Below, in pieces: positions 1-9,394 of a DNA stretch of 32,400 bases. How positions within the stretch are numbered: the stretch's first letter is position 1; each line of letters opens with the position of its first letter. Location: NCBI GenBank assembly GCA_018818185.1, contig JAHISL010000025.1, positions 1 to 32,400 of the forward strand. Direction: 5' to 3'. This DNA comes from Patescibacteria group bacterium. GTDB taxonomy: Bacteria; Patescibacteriota; Microgenomatia; UBA12405. Both the position numbers and the translations under genes were made by a program. The notes under the pieces were generated by a model that worked only from the letters and a program-made list of their open reading frames with translations, had not been told where the DNA came from and searched no databases.

Positions 1-492
1 CCTCTCGGCGAAGTTACCGAAACCAGTACCGGCCGCCGTCTTCAACGTTGCTCTAAAGGCTCCTGGAACGCCCAAACCCACAAAAACGAAGGTTGTGAAT
101 ACGTTAAATGGCTCGAAGTCGAACCTCAACAACTTGACGAAAAATGCCCCAAATGTGGCGCTGCCCTAATCCTCCAAGTCACCCGTTTTGGTAAAAAAAT
201 GAAAAAATGTTCCGCCGGCTCTTGGGATAAAGAAGCAAAAAAAGCCATCGGTTGCGACTACGTTGAGTGGATCAACGGCACCACCGAAAAACTCGACGAA
301 AAATGCCCCAAATGTGGTGAAAACCTAGTCCTCTATACCACCGCCAACGGTAAACGCATGAAAAAGTGCTCCACCTCTGGCTGGGATCGAGACGCAAAAA
401 AAGCCACTGGTTGCGACTACGTTCTCTGGTTAAAAGCTGGTGAAAACGTCAGTGACAACGGAGAAGAGTTTCTACCTCCAGAAGAAAAATAA
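1..492 (+). CDS. Tandem topoisomerase-C4-like zinc-ribbon protein, 5' partial
   Basis: Frame open from base 1; at least two full repeats of DEKCPKCG..L.L......G+.MKKCS...WD..AKKA.GCDYV.W, plus a preceding half repeat RRLQRCSKGSWNAQTHKNEGCEYVKW. Confidence 0.75.
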   Translation, partial: PLGEVTETSTGRRLQRCSKGSWNAQTHKNEGCEYVKWLEVEPQQLDEKCPKCGAALILQVTRFGKKMKKCSAGSWDKEAKKAIGCDYVEWINGTTEKLDEKCPKCGENLVLYTTANGKRMKKCSTSGWDRDAKKATGCDYVLWLKAGENVSDNGEEFLPPEEK

Positions 493-494
493 AA

Positions 495-1313
495 ATGGTC
501 TTCCGAAATCCAAAATCTCTTTCCCAAAATTTCATTAAATATCCCTCTCTTGTTTCCGAGCTTTTAAATGCTTCTGACATCAAAAGAACTGACACCGTTT
601 TGGAGATTGGTCCCGGTCGCGGTGTCATTACCCAACAATTATTGAGACATGTTTCTCAAGTTATTGTAGTTGAAAAAGATCCTATCCTCGCAGGCAAATT
701 AATAGAATTGAACAAAAATTCACCTAAATTAAAAATTCTTCCAAAAAGTATTTTAGATTGCCCTCTCCCCACCACTCCATACAAAGTTTTTTCCAATATT
801 CCCTTTAGTCTTACCAGTAAAATTGTCTCAAGATTTCTTTCCTCCCCCACTCTTCCCGACTCCATGTATTTAATTATGCAGCGAGAGGCCGCCGAAAAAT
901 ATTTCGGATCCCCCGAAACTCAGAGCTCCTTGTTAGTTAAACCATGGTACGAAGTTGAAATCCTTGGCGACATCGACAGAAGTTCTTTCACTCGAAAACC
1001 CCAAGTTAGAATCGTCTTTGTAAAATTCAAAAAAAGACCCCTTGCCTTTATAAGGAACGAAGATAAAAAAGAATATCGACACTTTATCGCCTATGGTTTC
1101 AGTCAGTGGCAACCCACCTTTCTCGATGCCTATAAAGACATTTTTACCTACACTCAAAAAAAATCTCTCGAAAAAACTTTCAAACTTTCAAACCTTAAAC
1201 CCAGTCAGGTTTCCTTTGATAATTGGCTTCAAATCTTTAAAAGCTATCTCAAAATCGCTTCTGAATCCCAACGAGACATTATTCTCAACTTTAGGCCAAA
1301 AAAGACTTCCTAA
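495..1313 (+). CDS. rRNA adenine N6-methyltransferase family (Erm/KsgA-type)
   Basis: SAM motif LEIGPGRGVITQQLL, VVEKDP, catalytic NIPF motif (NIPFSLTSKIV), N-terminal SQNF. Confidence 0.85.
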   Translation: MVFRNPKSLSQNFIKYPSLVSELLNASDIKRTDTVLEIGPGRGVITQQLLRHVSQVIVVEKDPILAGKLIELNKNSPKLKILPKSILDCPLPTTPYKVFSNIPFSLTSKIVSRFLSSPTLPDSMYLIMQREAAEKYFGSPETQSSLLVKPWYEVEILGDIDRSSFTRKPQVRIVFVKFKKRPLAFIRNEDKKEYRHFIAYGFSQWQPTFLDAYKDIFTYTQKKSLEKTFKLSNLKPSQVSFDNWLQIFKSYLKIASESQRDIILNFRPKKTS

Positions 1314-1753
1314 TTTTCCTTTTCTCCACTTTTTATTGCCAAAACGTCTTTATGTAGTTTCTCCAATCTCTTCTCAATGTCCTTTATTGCTAAGACTATC
1401 TGATCATCCTCTTCGTCCTCTTCAATATAATCATCAGAAATTTCCTTAACATCAGTTCCCAAGTCTTCCACGTCCTCCTGGATATCGTCCACGTCCTCCT
1501 GAATATCATCAATATCCTTTTCCACCTCTTCCAGACTTTTTGTTGTTTTGTTAACCGTCATTTGAATAAAAATTGCCAAATAAATTGCCTCCAATGAAAG
1601 TGCCGTTGTCAGTATCAACAATATATTTTCCAAACTGTAGCCCCAAAATCGTAACCCAAAAATACCAATAAAAAGTATAGTGTGAACTAAAATTGATATC
1701 GGCCTTCCAATCCAATCAGTTAATTTTTCCGATATCTTTTCCAAAATATACAT
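1310..1753 (-). CDS. Small membrane protein with DUF1003/low-affinity iron permease-like hydrophobic core and acidic coiled-coil tail
   Basis: Hydrophobic ISILVHTILFIGIFGLRFWG and ILTTALSLEAIYLAIFIQMTVN, then DIDDIQEDVDDIQEDVEDL. ATG start has GGAGG 8 nt upstream, better than the TTG start in the ORF track. Confidence 0.55.
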   Translation of the reverse strand: MYILEKISEKLTDWIGRPISILVHTILFIGIFGLRFWGYSLENILLILTTALSLEAIYLAIFIQMTVNKTTKSLEEVEKDIDDIQEDVDDIQEDVEDLGTDVKEISDDYIEEDEEDDQIVLAIKDIEKRLEKLHKDVLAIKSGEKEN

Positions 1754-1858
1754 TTTAAAATCCTCCAGCAAACTTTGATAACAACCACTAGATAATACAC
1801 CATTTTAGGCAAAAAACCTAATTTTAAAAGGATAAAAAAATATACGATATAATTCACC

Positions 1859-2662
1859 ATGCAGGTGGAATTTCAAGAACTATACTTATCTCCCATAGAA
1901 AAAGAACTCCGTTTCAATCAATGGTGTCAACAAAATAATATAGAACTCTTTCTTTTTGATCTCGACGATACAATCTGTAGAACAAAAGAAAACTTCTGGG
2001 AACAACTCGATAAATTAGCTAAACTTCTGCACCAAAATTCCCCAAACACATCTATTGACGAGTGGAAAGCGATTGTAAACGAAACAAATAACAGATTTTA
2101 TCAAACTGAAGGTGTCAACCCTAAGCGAAGATTTTCAGTCATTACTGATTTAACCAATAGATTTTCTTTACCAGAAAATATTCAACAACAGTCCCTAAAT
2201 CTTCTCTCCCAAATATATACTACCCCTCTCCAATGGCTTCCAGGTGCCCAAGATGGATTAAACTTCGTTAGAGCCCACACCCCAATTGGTGTTGTTACCC
2301 ACGCCAATAGAGGCTGGACTTGGCAAAAATACCAATGGCTTGGTCTGGCTGAATATCTCCCCTGGGATCATGTCTATGTTGTCAATGAAAATGGTCAAAA
2401 AACCGCTGAATCATGGCAGCAATCTATAAAATATTTTGGACAAGAAGCCAAAAATTGTGCCATTGTTGGTGACAGCCCCAAATCCGACATCAACCCCACT
2501 CACACAATTGGGGTCAAACATCGTTTCTTTGTCCATAATGGACCTATCTGGACCACTCAACAACAAGAAGTTCCCTCAGACACTCACCACATCAACAATC
2601 TCCTTGAAATTTCCAATATTGGTCTAAATTCCCTTGCTTCCTTACCTGCAACCCGACATTAA
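1859..2662 (+). CDS. HAD-superfamily hydrolase
   Basis: LFLFDLDDTICRT motif I; GVVTHANRG; AIVGDSPKSDINPTHTIGVKHRFFVHNG motif IV. Confidence 0.8.
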   Translation: MQVEFQELYLSPIEKELRFNQWCQQNNIELFLFDLDDTICRTKENFWEQLDKLAKLLHQNSPNTSIDEWKAIVNETNNRFYQTEGVNPKRRFSVITDLTNRFSLPENIQQQSLNLLSQIYTTPLQWLPGAQDGLNFVRAHTPIGVVTHANRGWTWQKYQWLGLAEYLPWDHVYVVNENGQKTAESWQQSIKYFGQEAKNCAIVGDSPKSDINPTHTIGVKHRFFVHNGPIWTTQQQEVPSDTHHINNLLEISNIGLNSLASLPATRH

Positions 2663-2676
2663 AATTACCATCACCC

Positions 2677-3039
2677 TTATATTCTTACTTCCTCTGGAAC
2701 ACTCTCTTGATTTGGATCTCCATGTCGAACCATCATTTCAGTTCCACGCGGATCACCTTCAAGTTTTAAAACCATACTTTTACCGTCTTCAACAGAATAT
2801 CTCTTTGAAGAAAAATCTCTGCCCAAAAAAGTTATCTCTACCTCATCATTCAAACATGAGTGAGAAAGTGTTATTTGTGTCGAAACACCTCTAACTTGCG
2901 GTAATTTCACAACACAGGGCTTCATGCTCTCACCAAGTACCTCTCTTTTGAATTCCACCCGATCTGGTATCGTTCCCGATAATTTGCTTCTTAAAGAAAC
3001 TTTCCCATTTTCCGTTACCCTAATTATTGCCTCTGTCAT
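2677..3039 (-). CDS. Hypothetical protein
   Basis: Full-length 120-aa ORF with TATAAT 9 nt upstream of ATG; no recognised domain. Confidence 0.55.
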   Translation of the reverse strand: MTEAIIRVTENGKVSLRSKLSGTIPDRVEFKREVLGESMKPCVVKLPQVRGVSTQITLSHSCLNDEVEITFLGRDFSSKRYSVEDGKSMVLKLEGDPRGTEMMVRHGDPNQESVPEEVRI

Positions 3040-3070
3040 ATATCATACATTATAGCACATATTATCCATT

Positions 3071-4060
3071 TTAATTTCGGGATTTCACCGGCCAAGCAAA
3101 AACTGACCGCTTTCCCAGCAAATAATCCCCTGCCTCATTTTTATAATCAATTTGATAGTGATCCAGCAAAGCCCCAACCCAGCTTTCACCCACTTTTTCA
3201 GAAAAACGCCTGACTGACCTCTCATTAAAATCTGGTTCATTTTCATTTCCTTTTTTAAAATCAACTAAAAACGAATTCGCCATTCCTCCCGCAAGTTTCG
3301 AAACCCTACGAACCAACGGAACATAAGCCTCTACCCCCTTTTTCAACAAATATTCAACTATTTCCCCATTGCTCGCCACAGAAGCAACTCTATCCTCCGT
3401 ATAATAATGCTCATTATCCGCCCTAAAAGTCGGACCTCCATATTTGGCCGTTACAATTTCACCAAATGGCTTTCTTATATCCAACCTACGCCTACGACGA
3501 CCATCATACATTTCAGACCGCGCCAAAGTCTTCTCTCCTCGATACACTGTTTCTTCATGTAAAGTCAGCACGGCCCCTGCATAACCATCAATCAATTTTC
3601 CCAATCTCTCTCTATCAGATTTAACCATCTCGGACTTATAAAAAACAAAGGCAGGATGAGGCCTAACCAAAGATTCCATATTCTTTGGCACCACTACCAA
3701 AGCCGCCATTCTCCACTCTTTACCTAACCTAACCATTGGACTAAATTGCTTAATCACAAAACTCTCTCCCTTAATTCTCCTCTCCGACAATCCATTTTTA
3801 GTCAACACAGAATCTAAATGATACTCCTGGGTCAATTCTCCAGCACAATAAGCCCTCCACACTTCACTAATCTTAGAACCACCCCCCTCCGTTTTCATAC
3901 TCTTACCCTTTTCTCTCAACCAAACACCGTGCCCAGAACTTAACCTAGAAAAATTTGCACCATTAACCGAGTCCCACCTCAAATATTTTTCACCATCAGC
4001 AATCAGCTCAAAAGGGCTCTCTCTATGATTAATACTTCCAGCTTCAATTAATCTACTCAT
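3071..4060 (-). CDS. Uncharacterised protein, 329 aa
   Basis: Long ORF with AT-rich -10 (TAATAT/TATAAT) just upstream of ATG; no recognised domain. Confidence 0.65.
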   Translation of the reverse strand: MSRLIEAGSINHRESPFELIADGEKYLRWDSVNGANFSRLSSGHGVWLREKGKSMKTEGGGSKISEVWRAYCAGELTQEYHLDSVLTKNGLSERRIKGESFVIKQFSPMVRLGKEWRMAALVVVPKNMESLVRPHPAFVFYKSEMVKSDRERLGKLIDGYAGAVLTLHEETVYRGEKTLARSEMYDGRRRRRLDIRKPFGEIVTAKYGGPTFRADNEHYYTEDRVASVASNGEIVEYLLKKGVEAYVPLVRRVSKLAGGMANSFLVDFKKGNENEPDFNERSVRRFSEKVGESWVGALLDHYQIDYKNEAGDYLLGKRSVFAWPVKSRN

Positions 4061-4106
4061 AATAATATATTATACAATATAACAACCCCAAATCAAAGCT
4101 AAAACT

Positions 4107-4298
4107 CTATTTTTCTTTTCCACGGTAACCTTCACTTCTTAAAGTTTTTTTTGAAATTCTCTCCCTACAATGCCCACAAAACACTTTTCCCTCTTTTTCT
4201 CTTGGATAAAATGTCTCTCCACAAAAATTACAAGTCATCTCACCAGGACTTTTCATAGGCCGCATTCCAGGTTTTCCGTACATAGCCTTTACACTCAT
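4107..4298 (-). CDS. Small zinc-ribbon protein (paralogue of the 4334-4516 product)
   Basis: TCNFCGETFYPREKEGKVFCGHCRERI. True ATG placed at 4298 because the upstream 'MRKKTYNIT' of the ORF track is promoter sequence. Confidence 0.65.
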   Translation of the reverse strand: MSVKAMYGKPGMRPMKSPGEMTCNFCGETFYPREKEGKVFCGHCRERISKKTLRSEGYRGKEK

Positions 4299-4333
4299 AG
4301 TTATATTATAGGTCTTTTTTCTCAAAAAGTCAA
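4299..4333 (-). promoter_or_regulatory. Sigma70-type promoter TTGACT-N17-TATAAT, leaderless layout
   Basis: -35 at 4328-4333, -10 at 4305-4310, 6 nt to ATG at 4298. Confidence 0.75.
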
Positions 4334-4516
4334 CTACCTTCCCTTTCCTTTTTTCGTCTTACCTTTTACTTTTACGGAAGCTTCACATAATGGACAAACA
4401 GAACTACCTTTTCTAATCATTGGCATAACAGGTGTATCACAATTATTACAAATAGTTGTGCTACGATCTCTATCTAATGGCCTTTCGCCTTTGCTAATTA
4501 AAATGTTTATACCCAT
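4334..4516 (-). CDS. Small zinc-ribbon protein (paralogue of the 4107-4298 product)
   Basis: TICNNCDTPVMPMIRKGSSVCPLCEASVK. ATG at 4516 preceded by TTGACT-N17-TATAAT-N6. Confidence 0.65.
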   Translation of the reverse strand: MGINILISKGERPLDRDRSTTICNNCDTPVMPMIRKGSSVCPLCEASVKVKGKTKKGKGR

Positions 4517-4551
4517 ATCGATATTATAAGATACTTTTCTCAAAAAGTCAA
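4517..4551 (-). promoter_or_regulatory. Sigma70-type promoter TTGACT-N17-TATAAT, leaderless layout
   Basis: -35 at 4546-4551, -10 at 4523-4528, 6 nt to ATG at 4516. Confidence 0.75.
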
Positions 4552-4578
4552 CTATTTTGCGTTATAATTCACTAATCT

Positions 4579-5274
4579 ATGGCAAAACCAGAAACATGTA
4601 CTGGAAACCAAGTTGAAGTCACCGCCCAATATCTGGCCGGTAACATAAACAGGGATAACCTTGACCCCCTTCACCAAAAAATTCTCGACCAAAACATTTC
4701 TCAAATGCAAACCGATCCCAGATTTTCCCAACAGGTAACCGCCAAAAAAAACGAAATCTGTTTAAATAGTGGTCAAAAAATACCTCTCTTTCCCGACTTT
4801 GATCCAAGTCCAAAAAAAAGAATCCATCGAAAAAAGAAAACAAACATTGCCCTTCAACCCTCTCTCTGGACACCAGAACCATCTTCACCTCCGAAAACAA
4901 ATAGTTTTATCCCAGAAAACAAAATTGAAAAGGTTGGTAAAAACCTCGAAGGTCGCTATACACACGACAAAGATCCCCTGATTGGCCGCGATATTCAACA
5001 AAAAAAACTGACTCTTAGAAAAGAAATTGGCCTTCCTGTTGCTAGAAATACGGGAAAACTCTACAAATTCTTGGTAAGAATGGTCTACACCCAAGATATC
5101 TTTGGCATTTTTTCTCAATATGACAGAGTTATTGGCGATACCCCACTAGAGCTGTCCCAAGAAATCCAACAAGTAAAAGAATTAATTAATACCGTTCTCA
5201 ACGACGACGATCTTTCCCAAAACCAAAGATACGCCACCTTCAACCAATTTCTAAAAGACTACAGTTGTAAATAA
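4579..5274 (+). CDS. Uncharacterised protein, 231 aa
   Basis: Complete ORF; TATAAT 10 nt upstream of ATG. Confidence 0.6.
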   Translation: MAKPETCTGNQVEVTAQYLAGNINRDNLDPLHQKILDQNISQMQTDPRFSQQVTAKKNEICLNSGQKIPLFPDFDPSPKKRIHRKKKTNIALQPSLWTPEPSSPPKTNSFIPENKIEKVGKNLEGRYTHDKDPLIGRDIQQKKLTLRKEIGLPVARNTGKLYKFLVRMVYTQDIFGIFSQYDRVIGDTPLELSQEIQQVKELINTVLNDDDLSQNQRYATFNQFLKDYSCK

Positions 5275-5501
5275 CTTAGAAGCTCATACATCAATATTGC
5301 TGGCCAAAAAAAAGATTTTATTATTCCCATTATCACCATTCCAAAAGTAGCCGCACTTTGTAAAAAATAGAATAAAGCACCGACCACCCCCAGTCCATAA
5401 ATCGCCTCTGATTTGTCATGACATCTATGACTATGATGTCTCTTAAATATCATCCCTTCGCCACAGCACTCTTTTGTCTTTTTTTCTTTTTTCATACCCA
5501 A
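5259..5501 (-). CDS. Small membrane protein with Cys/His-rich N-terminus
   Basis: KECCGEGMIFKRHHSHRCH then hydrophobic segments; convergent 16-nt overlap with the upstream + gene. Confidence 0.5.
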   Translation of the reverse strand: MGMKKEKKTKECCGEGMIFKRHHSHRCHDKSEAIYGLGVVGALFYFLQSAATFGMVIMGIIKSFFWPAILMYELLSYLQL

Positions 5502-5560
5502 TAATAATACATTTTATTACTTTCGTATGCAACTCCGTCAAAAGAGTAGTGAAAACTATC

Positions 5561-7042
5561 TCAAGCAATCAGTAGTCCGACAATTCCAGCCAAAAGCACA
5601 TAAATAGCACATGGAATAAATACCCTTTTAATCACCTCTCTCTCCTCCCCTTTCAAATTAACAACCGTCAATGTCGGAAGAATATCAGCCAACGCAATCA
5701 TATTTCCCGCCGCAGCCCCAACCAATTCCAATGACAAAATAATGGCCGGATTAAAGCCAATAGCCTTACTAGTGTTTTCAAGAATATTTCCAAACATTAT
5801 ATTTGAAACTGTTGCCGACCCCGTCAAAAAACTACCAAAAGCACCAATAATCGGAGAAATAAAAGGTAAAAGCCCAGTTTTAAAATTATCAGCAATAATT
5901 TGTAAAAGAGAAAAGTAACCAGAAAGATTTTGACTAGAGTTGACCATCAATTGAACCATTATCGAAATAACTGCAATAACCAAAAACGGTTCAATTGCCT
6001 TTTTTAAAGATTCTCCAACAGTTCTAATTTCAAATTTTACATTTTTTCTAAATAAAAAAATTGTTGGAATAGTCGCCAATATAAAAGCAATTCCAGGATT
6101 AAAAAAACTAAAAGTGTGTCTATATCCAAAGTCAACCGTGTACCCCATATTGTTAAAAAATATTTTTCCAATTATCAGCAAAATTATTAGCAAAATATAT
6201 GGGGTTAAGGCTTTCAAAATATTCATTTTTTCCACAACTAACTGTTCTTTCCGAAGAACCCTCACCTGTTTTGGTATAAATATTTTTAGTTTAATAGCCA
6301 AAAAAACAAGTAAAAATCCAACAATCGAACCAATAATTGAAGGAAATTCCTGACCAAGAAAAACAAAAAAAACTGACGGGACAACAAAAGCGATTCCCGA
6401 AAAAATAGCAAAGGGCAAAGCTTCTAAAAAGTGTTTTCTTTTCTCAATTTGCTTAGAAGTTATCATCCACAACATGAAAACTGGCACCAAAAAACCAACC
6501 ATATTGATTAAAGCCGTATAAAGAGGCACATTGACAATGTTTATTCCAGAAAAACCGACACGAATTGGTGTTCCCGCGGCACCGAAAACAACTGAAGCAC
6601 TATTGCCCAACAAAGCCACGGACACAGCAGTAATAGGAGATAATCCAATCCCAATCAACAATGGGGCAACAATGGCTGAAGGGGCACCAAAACCCGCAGT
6701 TCCCTCAAGAAAGCTTTCCAAAAACCAGGCCAAAAGAATTACTTGGACACGATAATCTGGAGAAATTTTTTCTAAATATAAACAAAGCCCTTCAATTATC
6801 CTTGTTTTTCTTAATGTCTCTAAAAAAAATAATGCACCAAAAATAATCAGTAAAATATCAGCCGCCAAAAAAGTTCCCTTTAAAAATGAGGCCTCAATAA
6901 AACTAAATTTCATTTGCCATACAAACACAACCAAAACCAAAGTGCTAAACAGTGAAATTAATGATGCCCATAAAATTTTTAATTTTCCAAAAAAGACAAA
7001 AAGAACAAATATGATAAGTGGGAGAATCGAAAGAATCAACAT
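5561..7042 (-). CDS. L-lactate permease family transporter
   Basis: 493-aa polytopic protein; FLESFLEGTAGFGAPSAIVAPLLIGIGLSPITAVSVALLGNS and FLTGSATVSNIMFG are characteristic of LctP/LldP permeases. Confidence 0.9.
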   Translation of the reverse strand: MLILSILPLIIFVLFVFFGKLKILWASLISLFSTLVLVVFVWQMKFSFIEASFLKGTFLAADILLIIFGALFFLETLRKTRIIEGLCLYLEKISPDYRVQVILLAWFLESFLEGTAGFGAPSAIVAPLLIGIGLSPITAVSVALLGNSASVVFGAAGTPIRVGFSGINIVNVPLYTALINMVGFLVPVFMLWMITSKQIEKRKHFLEALPFAIFSGIAFVVPSVFFVFLGQEFPSIIGSIVGFLLVFLAIKLKIFIPKQVRVLRKEQLVVEKMNILKALTPYILLIILLIIGKIFFNNMGYTVDFGYRHTFSFFNPGIAFILATIPTIFLFRKNVKFEIRTVGESLKKAIEPFLVIAVISIMVQLMVNSSQNLSGYFSLLQIIADNFKTGLLPFISPIIGAFGSFLTGSATVSNIMFGNILENTSKAIGFNPAIILSLELVGAAAGNMIALADILPTLTVVNLKGEEREVIKRVFIPCAIYVLLAGIVGLLIA

Positions 7043-7120
7043 TAAATTAATTCTAGCATTTACTCACTCACTGAAACGGTCTTAGAACTTATTATTTGAC
7101 AAAGCTATAATAAGTAAATT

Positions 7121-7339
7121 ATGAAAATATCGGTAATTGTCCATCCAAACTCAAGAAATCCAAGAATAGAAAAAGATTTAGTCGAAACATTGCATGTTTA
7201 CGTAAACCAACCACCACTAGAAGGAAAGGCAAATAAGGCAGTCATTAAATCATTGGTCAAATTCTTGAAAATTAAAAAATCGGAAATTGTTTTAATACGA
7301 GGAGAAAAATCAAAAAACAAGGTATTTGAAATTGGTTAA
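7121..7339 (+). CDS. DUF167 (YggU-like) family protein
   Basis: ISVIVHPNSRNPRIE...LHVYVNQPPLEGKANKAVIKSLVKFLKIKKSEIVLIRGEKSKNKVFEI. Confidence 0.9.
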   Translation: MKISVIVHPNSRNPRIEKDLVETLHVYVNQPPLEGKANKAVIKSLVKFLKIKKSEIVLIRGEKSKNKVFEIG

Positions 7340-7528
7340 ATTACAAAAGTGTTCCCTCAATCACTTCGATATTCTTATGGATTCAAAACAATCTATTTTC
7401 TTTTAAAACCAATTACAACAACAGCCAAATCCGTATATTTCTTGTATTCCATCAAATAACTAGTAATTTTATCAGAACCTATTGTTAAATAAGGTTCATC
7501 ACTATTTAAATTAGCTACCAAAAAAAGA

Positions 7529-7882
7529 TTAATTTTTGACCAATTTTCGATTAAATTCATTCAACTCAGATGGGGTCATGCGTTTGACAATTTGATTTAC
7601 AGCCCAATAGTTAATCTTAGCATCAGACCACTCAGTCGAATTGGTGGCTAATCGAAAATGTTCAATTGCATGTTCGGGACGGGTTACAGCTACCGCGTTA
7701 TTATCACTATCATCACGCGATTGATAATATGGATTTTTATGGTGGACCTCAAGGGCAACCTGTCCACATTGGGGATGCTGTCTCCTGGCTTTATCTTTTT
7801 GTTGCCGGGAAAATGGTAAAGTTTCAAATTTTCCCTTTCTTGAGGGCGGCTCACCAATTTTTCGACTTTCTCTTGAAAACAT
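7529..7882 (-). CDS. Putative HNH-endonuclease-like protein
   Basis: ARRQHPQCGQVALEVHHKNPYYQSRDDSDNNAVAVTRPEHAIEH resembles an HNH fold (VHHK...D...N....H..H). Confidence 0.5.
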   Translation of the reverse strand: MFSRESRKIGEPPSRKGKFETLPFSRQQKDKARRQHPQCGQVALEVHHKNPYYQSRDDSDNNAVAVTRPEHAIEHFRLATNSTEWSDAKINYWAVNQIVKRMTPSELNEFNRKLVKN

Positions 7883-7937
7883 AGGCGGTAATTAATAATT
7901 AACTTCCGCCTTGATGCCTCAGCAACGGACTAAAATA

Positions 7938-8135
7938 TCAACAATGGTCTGGGAAAATAGTTATATCCCCTTTAACATCATTGCCTTTGATGTGAATTTG
8001 GACTTTCATAGTTTTCCCGAGACTTAATATCAATGACTGATCATGCAACCAGTTCATAATTTTCTCTGAAACTAAATTACTGTTTACATTATTTGTTTGA
8101 ATATCCGATTTAATTGTTTGTTTCTGAAGAATCAT
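7938..8135 (-). CDS. Hypothetical small protein
   Basis: 65-aa ORF only; no recognised domain. Confidence 0.3.
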   Translation of the reverse strand: MILQKQTIKSDIQTNNVNSNLVSEKIMNWLHDQSLILSLGKTMKVQIHIKGNDVKGDITIFPDHC

Positions 8136-8303
8136 TATATATATTTATCTTATTTATATGTATAATTATCCCAAATATATATTTATGTAATATAAGCAGA
8201 TTACTATAAGATAGTAATTTATATATTGCATAACATATTGGACAGTTACGTATTAACTGTTATTTATGGAGAAATACGGAGAGACAAATAGAAGTATAGA
8301 AAT

Positions 8304-9269
8304 ATGGAAAAAAGAAACATTCAAAAAACAGGTGGGTCAAGTTTTTCTTTAACCCTACCGAAAACATGGATTGTAAATAACTGCCTTGAAAACGGAGGTG
8401 AAGTAGAGATTTATACCCGCAATCAAAAACAGTTAATAATTCAGCCACCGAAATTAGTCCATAGTCAATCAGCGATTCTTGCCATAGAAAATCTACCTGA
8501 CTCACATATCTACCGAGAATTAATTGGTCTATATATTTCCGGTGTTGATGAAATAAATGTAACAGCTAAATTTATTTCCTATGAACAAAAATCACTAGTT
8601 AGATTGATATGCTCAAAATTAATCGGATTTGAGTTGTTTGAAGAGTCTTCCAACAGAATATTACTAAAAAATGTTGCCAGTCCAACAATCACGTCAAAAG
8701 AGTATTTAAATAAAATGCATCAAATTATTCGATCAATGTTCGATGATATGGTCAAGGCTGTGGATAATTTCGACCGAAATTTAGCCAAAGACATTATCGG
8801 TCGTGATATTGAAATTGACAGGATTCATTTGATGATTTTTCGACAGTTTAATTCAATATTAACAACCATGGTTTCAGAAAATTCAACCGATATATCAGTA
8901 ATAAAACTACATTACTATGAATTAGTAGGCTTACGACTGGAGAGGCTGGCTGACCACATTGTTAAAATAGCAATCATGGTTTCAAAGCTAAAGGATAAAC
9001 AAAAAATTGTGCTTAATAAATTTGAACACGCGTATTTGACCAAAACATCTATATATCTCGATACGCTACCCTCTATAATATTCAATCTCGACAAACAAGC
9101 CGCACACGAAATACTGGATATATTTGACAGCAGAAAGGACAATGATTTCATCTATCGAAAAATTGAAAATGTCTTCAGTATTAATATCTTGATTCGGGAA
9201 AGTGTTGAAAGAATTCGAAGTTATGTTTCAAACATCGCCGAAGAAACATTGAATTTTTTCGATAGTTAA
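8304..9269 (+). CDS. AbrB/SpoVT-domain PhoU-like phosphate uptake regulator (archaeal-style architecture)
   Basis: N-terminal RNIQKTGGSSFSLTLPKTWIVNNCLENGGEVEIY swapped-hairpin domain followed by helical PhoU-like repeats (MHQIIRSMFDDMVKAV..., YYELVGLRLERLADHIVKIA). Confidence 0.8.
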   Translation: MEKRNIQKTGGSSFSLTLPKTWIVNNCLENGGEVEIYTRNQKQLIIQPPKLVHSQSAILAIENLPDSHIYRELIGLYISGVDEINVTAKFISYEQKSLVRLICSKLIGFELFEESSNRILLKNVASPTITSKEYLNKMHQIIRSMFDDMVKAVDNFDRNLAKDIIGRDIEIDRIHLMIFRQFNSILTTMVSENSTDISVIKLHYYELVGLRLERLADHIVKIAIMVSKLKDKQKIVLNKFEHAYLTKTSIYLDTLPSIIFNLDKQAAHEILDIFDSRKDNDFIYRKIENVFSINILIRESVERIRSYVSNIAEETLNFFDS

Positions 9270-9394
9270 ATACTAGTTAACAGCCTTAAACAGCTTTGTC
9301 ATAACTGCCAGTAAAAAATAATGTGGTGTTGTAATTGTACAAATTTTCTTAAACTCAGCTCGAAAAGTGGAACAGATTTGGAACTAATTTAAAT

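Noticed and set aside
1468-1510. 21-bp tandem repeat
   Set aside because: Explained by heptad repetition (DDIQEDV) of a coiled coil within the membrane protein.
4298-4543. Apparent conserved MRKxxYNIxM N-terminal domain in two ORFs
   Set aside because: Explained by duplicated promoter DNA translated in frame; treated as regulatory sequence.
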